32,233 nucleotides of DNA, from NCBI GenBank assembly GCA_003648285.1, contig QMOR01000004.1, positions 1 through 32,233 on the forward strand, read 5' to 3'. Below the pieces are notes generated by a model. It was not told where the DNA came from, did not search any database, and saw only the letters and a program-made list of their open reading frames with translations. The stretch comes from Bacteroidota bacterium. Its GTDB lineage: Bacteria; Bacteroidota; Bacteroidia; Chitinophagales; Saprospiraceae. This document shows, piece after piece, positions 8,001 through 17,300 of the stretch. The translations under genes were made by a program, and so were the position numbers. Each line of letters opens with the position of its first letter. Positions within the stretch are counted from its first letter, which is position 1.

Positions 8001-9731
8001 TACAATCACAATTTCATCCGTACAAGCTGTGACGACAATATCAAATAATGCCAGCGGCTGAGGTATGACCCGTACCTCGATACATGTCATCTCACTTTCG
8101 CCACAATGATTTGTCCAAAACACACAAATTTCACCACCTATAGAGCTGGACCAGTCTATTGCAAGCTCGTCCGTGCCATCGCCGGAAACGATTGTCGCAT
8201 CGAGAGGTACTTGCCAGATATAATCCAATATATCCCCCGGCACTCCCGGTTCGACAGCATATACGCCTATTTCAAGCGAGCAAATAACAGTATCAGCTTG
8301 TATAAAGACCGGGGCATCCGGGACAATATCAGCAAGAACAATATCAACCGACCATACGGATCCATCATTTGGAAATACGCAGGTCACCCCATTGACGACA
8401 ACGCTGATTTCCAAAATATACAGCCCGGACATTTCAGTCATCCAATCTTCATCAGTCGATACAATGGCGCCTGTTGAATCTCTCCATAAGTATTCAGCTA
8501 CGCCAGAAGACGGTACCAGTCCAGAAGGATTTGAAGTAATCACAAATGTTCCAAAATCACACACAAAGGCAGGTTCGGCCTCGATGTACGCAAAATCAAC
8601 ATTCAGAACCGCCGTGCTATCACATCCATTGATTGACCCATCGCCATAAAACAAATCATACGCATCGGCAGTGGTATAGGTCATTCCCTCATATACTAAT
8701 TCCTGGCCACATATCACCGTGTCGATTTGTCCCGGTGTGACATCGGGATATGCCTCAAATAGCTTAATACTATCGTAAGGGCATCCCTCAGGTGTATAAA
8801 ACTCTTGTGTAACAGTTCCGGGGCCATTAATGGTCATTGTCCCCCATAAAATTCCGTCTACATACTCCTCTGGGCAGTGTATCACTGGCGGGGCGTCAAA
8901 ATCGTCAACTGCAAATATTTCAAACTCAAAACATGGCTTTACCGTCCCTGTGTCACAACCTGAAAATGGAGTGACGCATACTGTATAAATACCAGGCTCA
9001 GCATCGGGTGGTATACCGTTAAATCCAGCTGTGGTATTGTTAAGATTCACAGTGGTACTCGTGACGTCTCCCCATGGAAAGCCAGCCCAGATATATCCGT
9101 GTGCCTCTCCAATCGGTGGTCCCGTCCATGCCTCCCATGTAGAATCTCCCGGGCATGCTGAAGGAATACTCCCCGTTAATGCCTGATCCAGATCTCCCTG
9201 AAGTGAAGGCTCAAAAATCCCGTCTGCCTGATCAATTGTGTATTGGCATGTTGCGCCATTCGATCCGTCGATGAGCAAGAGATACGTATTACCTATGATC
9301 AATGGTTCAGCTGTCATAGTTGTAGCCCCACTAAATCCCGGATCGCAAACTATGACATCATCATTTACCCAGTCCGTACATCCAGCCTGATCATTTTGGA
9401 TTTCAATGATTGCAGACTGAAGTGCCGTTCCTCCAGTACAGTTATCAATCGATATGGCAATTGTGACAGTCGTGTCAGTGGCGATAAATGCAAAATATTG
9501 TGGGTTATGCACCAGGGTGAAATCTCCGCAAAATTCCGAATGACCTTGATTTGAAACATTATCGGTGGAATAGCATGCATTACTCAGGCATGTGATTGGT
9601 GCATCTACGCACTGCGGCGTAGGTACTTCTCCGGGTGGATCGCATTGGCCATATAAGTTAGCTCCAAATCCAGTTATCACCACACACAATACACCCATTG
9701 CAGCGCGTAGGGATGAAACGCAATTCCACAT
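5034..9731 (-). CDS. Giant secreted multi-repeat protein A with T9SS gliding-type (CHU_C) C-terminus
   Basis: 1565 residues. A signal peptide (1 to about 28, ending NLYG-QCDP) is followed by a Cys-rich N-terminal domain (about 30-170). An internally duplicated block of about 250 residues follows: PKD-like (560-640; WDFGAGTI), Fn3-like (644-725; VTFSWISVPGSTGFEV) and a domain with MWSGPGITD; then again PKD-like (810-890; WDFDNG), Fn3-like (894-975; ITFSWDDV) and EWSGTGITP. Next come Ig-like repeats with one Cys near each end (from about 1069), a SprB-type repeat (about 1314-1379; GDFDGKI, WSTGATGTAI) and CHU_C (1469-1565; VFAPNVFSPNDDGIND ... GWDGTWNG ... GDITLIR). By the family rule, CHU_C directs export by T9SS and surface retention. 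Function is likely adhesive or structural, possibly a gliding adhesin; no catalytic domain was seen. Confidence 0.9.
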   Translation of the reverse strand: MWNCVSSLRAAMGVLCVVITGFGANLYGQCDPPGEVPTPQCVDAPITCLSNACYSTDNVSNQGHSEFCGDFTLVHNPQYFAFIATDTTVTIAISIDNCTGGTALQSAIIEIQNDQAGCTDWVNDDVIVCDPGFSGATTMTAEPLIIGNTYLLLIDGSNGATCQYTIDQADGIFEPSLQGDLDQALTGSIPSACPGDSTWEAWTGPPIGEAHGYIWAGFPWGDVTSTTVNLNNTTAGFNGIPPDAEPGIYTVCVTPFSGCDTGTVKPCFEFEIFAVDDFDAPPVIHCPEEYVDGILWGTMTINGPGTVTQEFYTPEGCPYDSIKLFEAYPDVTPGQIDTVICGQELVYEGMTYTTADAYDLFYGDGSINGCDSTAVLNVDFAYIEAEPAFVCDFGTFVITSNPSGLVPSSGVAEYLWRDSTGAIVSTDEDWMTEMSGLYILEISVVVNGVTCVFPNDGSVWSVDIVLADIVPDAPVFIQADTVICSLEIGVYAVEPGVPGDILDYIWQVPLDATIVSGDGTDELAIDWSSSIGGEICVFWTNHCGESEMTCIEVRVIPQPLALFDIVVTACTDEIVIVEFNGIATDAAEYFWDFGAGTIVSGGPGPGPYEISWGTTGTHEVILKLLEPGCDTSMALEEIMIESLGAPQIGCTSTTSSVTFSWISVPGSTGFEVNVLDGSTGIRLDDTTYEVTGLANGEGVTLEVVALGNGVCPAQRDTLECFAEDCPPINGGIDDPGLICENDPPFNLTATVEGSAVVGMWSGPGITDPVNGTFDPAIAGPGMHQIGFVYDNGLCPYSFPLTIEVFAQPTADFVADMNVCEDADVNVTYMGAAGAGAMYTWDFDNGQVQSGVDQGPYVITWNTPGTKTITLTVVENGCTSELFSQMVVLDPLLGDIDLSCSTSTTSITFSWDDVLNAVMHEVVILSGPSGVRTGNTYTVDGLSPGDMVKLQLTATGSGMCPPVIDSIECEAQDCPAVVIEIGPMDTTMCLYTSTSAFDMQVNVTGGSGAGEWSGTGITPSGTFDPVAVGAGVYIVTYTYVDQSCQFPAQTSIEVYDVPQAVISNTDLILTCANNNELSLDGTQSSAALGAPVFLWSTSDGFLVTRPDSMEVIAGAAGTYQLVVTDPVSGCSDSTSVTLQKDANSPIADAGEDKALDCLVTVVELGGASSSGPSIEYLWSTADGNIMTDPTLAMITVDAAGVYDLLVSDVSNGCNTPGSVVVTQDIDTPVPMVDVSGILTCEVQKVTISSTIVGGNGNYDYSWTTTDGTIDGAANGPDIVVISPGFYELVVTDQKNGCKDSIEVEVMADSGVIASLDIEQNDPTCFGDFDGKIAIVQVNGGSMPFVYAWSTGATGTAITDLTGGDFGVTVTDNNGCSFVQSFTLVEPAKVTADLGADITVNRGDSVVILLNTNVDPGAVANIVWSGPVPPCDNCLSQSFIAEISGLVEASVTDTNGCFASTQLQLNVISERNVFAPNVFSPNDDGINDYFNLFGSSIANVNTIQVFDRWGNLVYSEDNVIPNDVNKGWDGTWNGEEMLPGVYVFYAEVVHDDGGFNEEIIGDITLIR

Positions 9732-9980
9732 ATCAAGTCAGACTCTGTAAAAATAAATATATGCACCCAAGATAAGAATTATCCCAAAAGATGGTTATCG
9801 CTCTTACGACATATCCCGTGTCATTAACAAGCTTTAACTTAGGCATCTATACGTGGACAAACAGCTGCTAAAAGCCATTTAAGGTTGGTTCTGACAAACA
9901 ATCATGTGGATGTACTCTATTTCTTGCTTGCCCAAAGAATCCCTCCTGAGTCAGTTCTCTCCTGAGTCAGTAAGCTGACA
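9732..9980. other. Intergenic region between giant genes A and B
   Basis: 249 bases with no credible gene. It holds the 5' leader of gene A at the left and the 3' end of gene B at the right. TATCTTGG-type sequence on the minus strand, about 40 bases ahead of gene A, differs by one base from the -7 consensus but lacks a well-spaced -33. A 13-base exact direct repeat (CTCCTGAGTCAGT) occurs at 9943-9955 and 9959-9971, a 16-base period, just downstream of the gene B stop. Confidence 0.6.
9943..9971. repeat. Short direct repeat after gene B
   Basis: Two exact copies of CTCCTGAGTCAGT with 16-base spacing, ten bases beyond the stop codon of gene B on the minus strand. Unlike the arrays at 1417 and 4157, these copies do not resemble the coding end of the gene. 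Confidence 0.7.
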
Positions 9981-12900
9981 CTATCTCAACAACGTGATAT
10001 CACCAGAGTGAACTTCCACGCGACCTGTAATGAGGACCAACTCCAGCACATAGGCATAGACTGTCGGATTCAGTTCATTCCCATTAAACTTGCCATCCCA
10101 TGCTATTTGCTCGTCATGCGGATTTACATTTTCTACCCCAAACACCTGATTCCCCCAACGATCGATAATTCTGAAAAAATTCACGAACTCTACACCAGGG
10201 TGTGCATTCAGCGTCAAAAAATCATTGACTCCGTCACTATTCGGGCTGAAAATATTCGGCACATACACTTGACCTCTCTCTCGTACAAACACGGTAATCT
10301 CATCAGATGCCAGGCAGCCTCCCGCATCACGAACTTCTATCGTAAATCTCTGTGTTTCTTTTGGATAGATAGTGTTACTTAAACAAGAGTCACAAGGCAT
10401 TTGTGGAGTCCATGCAATCGAAGTCAGGATACTTGAATCCACATTGAGGGTAGCCATGAGAGGAGCCGGATCACCAAGTAGAATATCGAGATCCGGGCCC
10501 AGATCTACGGTTTCATCACTCGTTTCTGATAGTACAATCAAACTGTCAACACTACACCCAAAACTATCAATCGCGGAAACGAGGTATTCACCCTTGGGCA
10601 GGCTGTCGAATACCGGATTAGTTGACCCGCCATTCAGGCCTATTGAGTAAATCAGTCCTGTTTCAGCATCAATTACGTCATCAAAAATGATGGCACCACC
10701 CAGATCGCCCAGGCATTCCGGGATGATCGTCAGTACGAGGGACGCGAGGGTGCTCGGTTGTTCGGTGATCATGATAGTATCTGTGCTGGTACAGTGATTG
10801 ACCACCTCCTCCACACTCAGAACATACTGCCCTTGTCCATGTACGAATACAGAATCAGATGTTGCACCGATCAGAATACGACCATTGGGGGTACTCCAGC
10901 TATAGAGCAATGAGTCGCCAATAGACGCATCCGCAGTCAGATATATATCCTGAATCAGGCACTTTACAACTTCACCAGTCATCGCTACAGCAATCGGGCG
11001 CATTGTATCAATATGCACAAATACCGTTGTGTCAAATGCACAACCATTTGTCCAGGCACCCTTGAGACCATAGAGGCCCGGTGCTGAAACAGAAATACTC
11101 GGACCTACACCAATACTATCTCCCTGAGTATCCAGCCAACTGAAATTGACATTGCTGCTATCGCTTATGGCAGTGAGCACTACAGATGCATCTCTGCAGT
11201 TGATAGTATCCTCCATGGCGCTTACCGTCGGTGTGACCGGAGAAGTGACAGCTAGCGTATCGAATGATTTGCAGTTGTTCTGTGCCGTTGCCTCGACCAT
11301 GTACTGACCCGGACTTTCCACAGTAAGCGAGGCGCTATCACTTACTTCAATATTCATGGCAAACCACTTAAAGGTGACTACCGTATCCGGGCTTGCGACA
11401 GTCAATACCGCCATCGAATCTATACAATCGAGCAATTCTGAAGTTGTCACTATCACAGGTGGATCCACATCCGGGTCTACCATGATGTCCTTCGTACTCG
11501 TACAACCATTTGGTCCGGTGGCAACAAGCGAGTACGTTCCTTCCTGATAGATATACGGATCGGGGTCATTGCTTGCAAAACCTCCGGGGCCCGTCCACTG
11601 CAGTGATCTTATCGAGTCGGGTAAGAATGTTGCCAACTGGATGGAGTCGTAGCAGCCGTATGACGCGGGCTCAATGAAGATCAAAGGCTTAATCGTATCA
11701 ACAGACACCTCGACCCATCTGACCCTGGCGCACCCATTTTCACCGACTACAGTTAAAAAATAACGATCGCCAGTTGTGACCGAAAGAATTGAGTCGGTTA
11801 CGACTTGAGAATTTGGGAGTAACCATTCAAAATACTTGACAGTTCTATTAGGCCTAAACGTGAGACTTGCCACTGGATTATCACAGGTAATCGTGTCCGA
11901 AATAAACCAAAACCAAATTGTCACAGTATTGCGTGCCACTTCTACAGAAGCTCTCTGGACACACCCTGCAATATCCGTCATCTCCACTTCGTAGATTCCT
12001 TCCCTGACCACTCGAATGAAACTGGTGGTAGAGTCAACCAGACCGGGTCCCGTCCATCGATAGCTAATCACCTGCCCCAATGAGATGACACCAATCGACA
12101 CAGTGTCCTTGTCGCACGTGATGGTATCTGTAAAGGTAAGGACATTAGATAGTCCGTCACCCGGATACAAGGTCAGTGTATCAATTGCCTTACATAAGTT
12201 TGGGGCAATGCCTTCAACGATGTACTCTCCTGGCCCGGTTGCGCTCATCATATTCGTATCCGGGATGCTGCCACCAGCTCCTGACCAATTAAATACTGTC
12301 GGAATTGAAGATGAGGTGGCAGTTAGAATCACAGTTTCACCACAGTCTATTGAATCCTTTGCTGGCACAATTTCAATATCCGGGATGGTATAGTCGTGCG
12401 ACACGGTGATCGAGTCAATAGCAATGCAACCATTCGTCTGAGTAATCCCAACCACATATGTTCCGGCCGTTGGTGTGACGATAGCCCGGTTTGGCGATGT
12501 AAAACCAGCAGGGCCATTCCACAAATACGCTTGTTGAGAAGCCGGGTCTGCAACGATGACGGTTCTTTGTGTCTCACAGTTCTTTATTACACGCACTCTC
12601 GTATTTATAACCAGCATTGTATCCCAGCTCACCTCCGCTTGCGCTACAGTCTGACAGCCTGACGCATCAGTAACCGTCAGGAAGTACATACCGGCATCGG
12701 TCACACTGGGGTTCTGCACGGAATCCGTAAACCCACCGGGTCCGGCCCACTCGAATAACACATCTACAGGAAAGACGATCGTTTCAAAAGTGAAGACTGT
12801 ATCACTACAGGTAATTGCCCCATCTGGAACGAGCACAAATGGTTCGGAGCCATCTGTGATCGCCGCCCTGGATACGATGTCCGTACATCCACTTTGAATA

Positions 12901-14204
12901 TCAGTCACAGTGACTGTATAGACGCCCGAAGATCCTATCACCAGTGAGGCCTGATTCGTTGCTCCGATGATGATACCACTTGATGTGCTCCAATTATACT
13001 TGGGTGTGCCTGGCACATTACTCCCACCAGCGCTGAGTATAGTCGTCTGATCGCTACAGGATAGCGTATCCAGCTGAGTGATACTCGCACTGACTTGCAC
13101 GACACTCAAGTCAAGATGCACAACACTGTCACACCCCCCACTACTTACCAGATCAATGAAATACTCCCCGGGCTGTGAAAAAATCTCACCTCCTACCTGA
13201 TAGATTGTCCCATTACAAATAGACTCCACAAGTTGTGTTGTGTCTGGAATAGGGTGTACAATGATACTGATGCAGGGAATAGAAAATTCTGCACAATAAT
13301 CGATCGCATCAGTATTAAATGCAAGCTGTACCTCGCCAAAAGTCATCGTGTCAAGTTGTTGAAACAATTCACTCGAATCTACTCTTGCATATGACAAACC
13401 GCAAATGGTATATGTTCCTTCCGGCCAGCCGGTTCCGGTCAAATTGCTTTGAGCCGTATATGATACATTGTCCGATGATAAAAGGTATACATAGTTATAA
13501 AGTGCCGGGTCAGGGATATCCTGTGTATAGTTTGGAATAAAAACAGAATCATGCATACTTCCACCATCGCAAATCTGAACGTCCGTCAAATCAAATACAC
13601 CGGCATCGGCATCGCATATGGAGCATTTCAATCCAGTGTTATCACAAAATATCAGTTCTGCGCTGAGTAATATACCAGTCGCATTCTGATCGGCATCAGT
13701 CAACGTCAATTCCCACTTCCCATTGGCACTTCCGATATTGAAGTCTTGCAAACAACCAGAGGAAGGATAGTACGTGCCGGTATATGATGCAAACACGGCC
13801 CATGCCTGTTCGTTATCCCAGGTATCCGCAAATCCGGCATCCGGCGCCACAGGGCTTGAGCACTGAACGAATCCAATATCCCAGGTTGTCAAGTTGGTTG
13901 GGTTGATCTGGTCCGTAACCGGCCCTACGAGTCTTACCGTCTGACCCGACGGAGATGTGAGTTCGATAGTGAGGTCACCAACATAATCATGTTTAAAAGT
14001 CACTTTGACCCCGCATAGTGCCTGACCTGCACTCAGATCATCAATCAGAAGGTCGTCGACTTCGAGAAATAAGCTGATCGAGCTATCATCAGGTATGTCC
14101 TGATCAAACACAAAGTCACATTGTGCAAAGGATTGCTGGCCCACTCCCAACAGGAAGCAGATGACAAAAGCACGAACGATGGCTTGATGCGTCAGCATAT
14201 CCAT
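9981..14204 (-). CDS. Giant secreted protein B: P domain, ten Cys-paired Ig-like repeats, CHU_C
   Basis: 1407 residues. A signal peptide (1-28; VICFLLGVGQQSFAQ) leads into a proprotein-convertase P domain (about 29-190; VTFKHDYVGDLTIELTSPSG ... SANGKWELTLTDAD). This jelly-roll domain normally follows a subtilisin or metalloprotease domain, but no protease domain is present here. From about 380 to 1150 there are ten repeats of about 75-85 residues, each opening with a Cys (LSC, ITC, NC, DC) and closing with a Gly-Cys, Asn-Cys or similar Cys after a Y-x-V-x-x-T/A strand; a disulfide within each repeat is likely. Then come a SprB-like segment (about 1160-1230), a domain with MPCDSCLSN, and CHU_C (about 1310-1407; NIFSPNSDGVND, DRWGN, AWDGKFNG, GDITLLR). 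It is predicted T9SS cargo on the cell surface. Confidence 0.9.
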   Translation of the reverse strand: MDMLTHQAIVRAFVICFLLGVGQQSFAQCDFVFDQDIPDDSSISLFLEVDDLLIDDLSAGQALCGVKVTFKHDYVGDLTIELTSPSGQTVRLVGPVTDQINPTNLTTWDIGFVQCSSPVAPDAGFADTWDNEQAWAVFASYTGTYYPSSGCLQDFNIGSANGKWELTLTDADQNATGILLSAELIFCDNTGLKCSICDADAGVFDLTDVQICDGGSMHDSVFIPNYTQDIPDPALYNYVYLLSSDNVSYTAQSNLTGTGWPEGTYTICGLSYARVDSSELFQQLDTMTFGEVQLAFNTDAIDYCAEFSIPCISIIVHPIPDTTQLVESICNGTIYQVGGEIFSQPGEYFIDLVSSGGCDSVVHLDLSVVQVSASITQLDTLSCSDQTTILSAGGSNVPGTPKYNWSTSSGIIIGATNQASLVIGSSGVYTVTVTDIQSGCTDIVSRAAITDGSEPFVLVPDGAITCSDTVFTFETIVFPVDVLFEWAGPGGFTDSVQNPSVTDAGMYFLTVTDASGCQTVAQAEVSWDTMLVINTRVRVIKNCETQRTVIVADPASQQAYLWNGPAGFTSPNRAIVTPTAGTYVVGITQTNGCIAIDSITVSHDYTIPDIEIVPAKDSIDCGETVILTATSSSIPTVFNWSGAGGSIPDTNMMSATGPGEYIVEGIAPNLCKAIDTLTLYPGDGLSNVLTFTDTITCDKDTVSIGVISLGQVISYRWTGPGLVDSTTSFIRVVREGIYEVEMTDIAGCVQRASVEVARNTVTIWFWFISDTITCDNPVASLTFRPNRTVKYFEWLLPNSQVVTDSILSVTTGDRYFLTVVGENGCARVRWVEVSVDTIKPLIFIEPASYGCYDSIQLATFLPDSIRSLQWTGPGGFASNDPDPYIYQEGTYSLVATGPNGCTSTKDIMVDPDVDPPVIVTTSELLDCIDSMAVLTVASPDTVVTFKWFAMNIEVSDSASLTVESPGQYMVEATAQNNCKSFDTLAVTSPVTPTVSAMEDTINCRDASVVLTAISDSSNVNFSWLDTQGDSIGVGPSISVSAPGLYGLKGAWTNGCAFDTTVFVHIDTMRPIAVAMTGEVVKCLIQDIYLTADASIGDSLLYSWSTPNGRILIGATSDSVFVHGQGQYVLSVEEVVNHCTSTDTIMITEQPSTLASLVLTIIPECLGDLGGAIIFDDVIDAETGLIYSIGLNGGSTNPVFDSLPKGEYLVSAIDSFGCSVDSLIVLSETSDETVDLGPDLDILLGDPAPLMATLNVDSSILTSIAWTPQMPCDSCLSNTIYPKETQRFTIEVRDAGGCLASDEITVFVRERGQVYVPNIFSPNSDGVNDFLTLNAHPGVEFVNFFRIIDRWGNQVFGVENVNPHDEQIAWDGKFNGNELNPTVYAYVLELVLITGRVEVHSGDITLLR

Positions 14205-14242
14205 TAAAGCGTTTGATGATCCGGTTGGTGAGTGTCTGAATA

Positions 14243-14279
14243 ATTAAGGGCAGACCAAAGATAATGATCTGCCCTTAAT
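14243..14279. terminator. Stem-loop between giant genes B and C
   Basis: A perfect 12-bp inverted repeat: ATTAAGGGCAGA (14243-14254) pairs with TCTGCCCTTAAT (14268-14279) around a 13-base loop. On the minus strand it lies about 70 bases after the stop of gene C and could end its transcript, but no long U run follows, so it is a weak intrinsic terminator or an mRNA-stabilising hairpin. Confidence 0.6.
14256..14263 (-). promoter_or_regulatory. Possible -7 element for gene B, in the hairpin loop
   Basis: On the minus strand this reads TATCTTTG, an exact match to TAnnTTTG, 52 bases ahead of the gene B start. No well-placed TTG was found 17-23 bases upstream. The box lies in the loop of the stem-loop at 14243-14279. 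Confidence 0.4.
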
Positions 14280-14348
14280 GGATTTCGTTTATTCGCTTTA
14301 TCTCGTAATTCGATAATTAGCTGTCCAATTAACACCCGTATCGAGAAA

Positions 14349-17300
14349 CTACCGTATTAAGGTAATATCCCCTTTCACGATCTCATCTACTGTGTCGCCC
14401 GGATAACGCACTTGCGCATGAAACACAAATACGCCAGGCTGCATCTCATCTCCTGCAAATCTGCCATCCCATCCGAGCTCCTCTATATTGACCGGAATAT
14501 CAGGATCACTGGCAAATACCTTTTCTCCCCATCTGCTGAATACCTCAAATTTACGAATGACCGTTCCCACAGGGGCATATACGGTTACGTAATCATTGAT
14601 ACCGTCTCCGTCAGGTGTAAAGACATTCGGGACATAAACCTCCCTTACGATTTTTACAAACAGTGACACCGACAAAGTGATATGACATCCATTCTCATCA
14701 TAGATCGTCACGAACACGTCCATCGCAGTAATTGCCTCTATTCTAATCGAATCACACTGCACACACAACGGATTGCCATCGGCATCAGTCCAAACGATAG
14801 AATCCGCCACTCCCTTGATAAGGTTTAAACTCAGGACGAAATCATCCCCCTGATCAATGACTGTCTCCCCAGCAATCTGGCCGTCAACTGACGTAGTTGG
14901 ATTCACCGTAAATTCAAATCTATCAGAGCATCCGTTAGCATCCACTACGACCAATGTGTAATCACCCGCAGGTAAATCAGAAAAACTTCCAATCTCATTT
15001 GCATCGGTGCCATTGAGCGTATAAGTATATGGCGCTGTCCCACCACTAATACTTGCCACACTTACTGTGGCTGGGCCATCACCTTCACACACCGGCAAAA
15101 ACAAGTTAGTGATCAAAACAGGAATATCTCCATTGATGCTCACATCCACATCGTCAAAACTCTTACATCCAGTCGATGTATTTATCACCTCAAGCTCATA
15201 TGTTCCTGCATCGCTGACATTCAGATTCATAGATCCTGAAGATACTATGGCACCATTCAGTCTCCAGTTATACTCGAAGCTACCTCCCTGGCTACTACCA
15301 CTTCCATCAAGGTCGGCCGAAGGTGCGTCACAGGTGATTTCTCTGTCGGAACCCGCATCGGCGAGAGGCACATCCTCTATGACCACTTCGATTGTTGTCG
15401 AAACGTCAGGACAAGGCGTTGTCCCCTGCAAGATGTACTCAAACGTATACGTGCCTGGCATTTCCAGTTCCGTGTCAAAAGTACCGGTGCCAGCATCAAA
15501 TCCAGTCTGACTCATCGTGGAAGATGTTTCAATCCACAAACCACCTGACTCAGCTCCAATGATCAAGTCAGTCAATGCGACGATTGTATCTTCTGCGGCA
15601 CAGACTTGTGCAGGCTCTCCTGCCAAACCAGCATCAGCAGGCGCATTTACAAGAATCTGCTGTACGTTGTTATCATTACAATTTGCCGGAATACCCGAGA
15701 TGGTATACTGGATGTCATATACTCCCGGATCTGCTCCAGTCGCATTAAACACAGAGCCACTCAATGTTGCCGGATTACTTCCTGTTGGTACATTAATGAT
15801 CGCCCATACTCCACCGAGCAGTGTACTATCATTAAAGAGTGTTTCAAGATCAAGCATACCCGCATCAGCACAAATATCTGCCGGTGGGTCAATCAGAGGA
15901 CTTGGGCAAACACAATCCCACACTGTGATCGTCACAGGATATGTTTGGTCCTTACATGGCCCCTGAGCACTGCTCGTCGTGTATTCAAACTGATAATCTC
16001 CAGGCACCACACCCGTAAAGTCAAGTTTTGGGAACACGCCCGTCGCACCGGAATTATCGACATCTTTCCAACTCCCGCCCTGATCACCACCTGTGACCAA
16101 TGTACTGAAGTCGACAATCGAGATCACGCCACCAACCGATGTATTGCAAGCCTCCGAAGTGTTCTTCACAGTCGCAAACGGTTCTGCGAACTCAGTGACA
16201 ACAATGACCGTATCTCCTGAGCAGCCAAAGGCGTCTGTAACGGTAACTGCATAACTACCTCCTGCACTCGCGATAAATGTTGGTGCTGTACTCCCATCGA
16301 ACCACTTGTATGTATCAAAGTTTCCTACTACCAGTTCGACAACCTCTCCCTCACAAATTGCTGTATCCTGAATATTCAGGGTGAGGAATGTATTTTCTGT
16401 AATCATCACCGATGCAATACCCGTACAACCGTTTGTATCTGTAACCGTCACAGAAACAGCCCCCTCGACAGAAATCGAAACAGCCTGCACAGTCTGTCCG
16501 TCAGACCAGAGATAATCCGTAAAACCCGGACCGGCATCGAGATTAGTAAAACCACCGACACAAAATGAAGTCGATCCGTTGATATTCGGAACTGGGTTGG
16601 GATTTATTGCAAAATCAAAACTTGCTACACCGGTACAACCGAGTGCATCAGTCACAGTGACATCATAGATTCCTGTAGCATTCACATCGATAGTAGAAGT
16701 TACTTCAGAAGTTGACCATTCATACTTCGCAAATCCAGCATCTGCAGTCAGTGTCTCAATTTCGCCCTGGCAGGCTTCATCCAGTCCGTTTATGACAGGC
16801 ATCGGATTGCCTGCTTGTACGACTATCTGATCCGTCCCGGTACAACCATTTGCATCTGTAACAGTCACGATAAATGTACCCGCCGTGTCAGGTTGGATGC
16901 CGGCACTAGCCTGGCCTGATGACCATAAATAACTGACATAACCTGGTCCGGAGGCATCAAGTGCCACCGCGACATTATTACATATCACGTTATCACCCAA
17001 TATCTGGGGAGTCGGTGGATCCAGTAGTTTTACGAGAATCGTATCATACCCCCTGCAACCGAGTGCACTTGTAACTATCACTGTAATCGTACTGGTCGCA
17101 TTGACGTCGATCGTCTGACTTGTCTCGCCAGTTGACCATAGATAGTTGTCATACGGCCCACCTGCATCCAGGGTTGATGATGTTCCCGGGCAGAAACTTG
17201 TAGCTCCTGTAATGAGTGGTTCCGGTGCAGCTTCCTCTGTAAGTACAAATGGTGCACTGACAGCTGTGCAATTTAGAGCATCGGTTACTGTCACTGTAAA

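Noticed and set aside
9943-9971. A fourth 3'-end duplication after giant gene B
   Set aside because: The two 13-base copies have a 16-base period and do not resemble the coding end of the gene.
15067-16220. Plus-strand open frames of 147-204 codons opposite giant gene C
   Set aside because: Antisense to conserved Ig-like repeats; low-complexity Ser/Thr/Pro or Cys/Arg/His composition mirrors the other strand.
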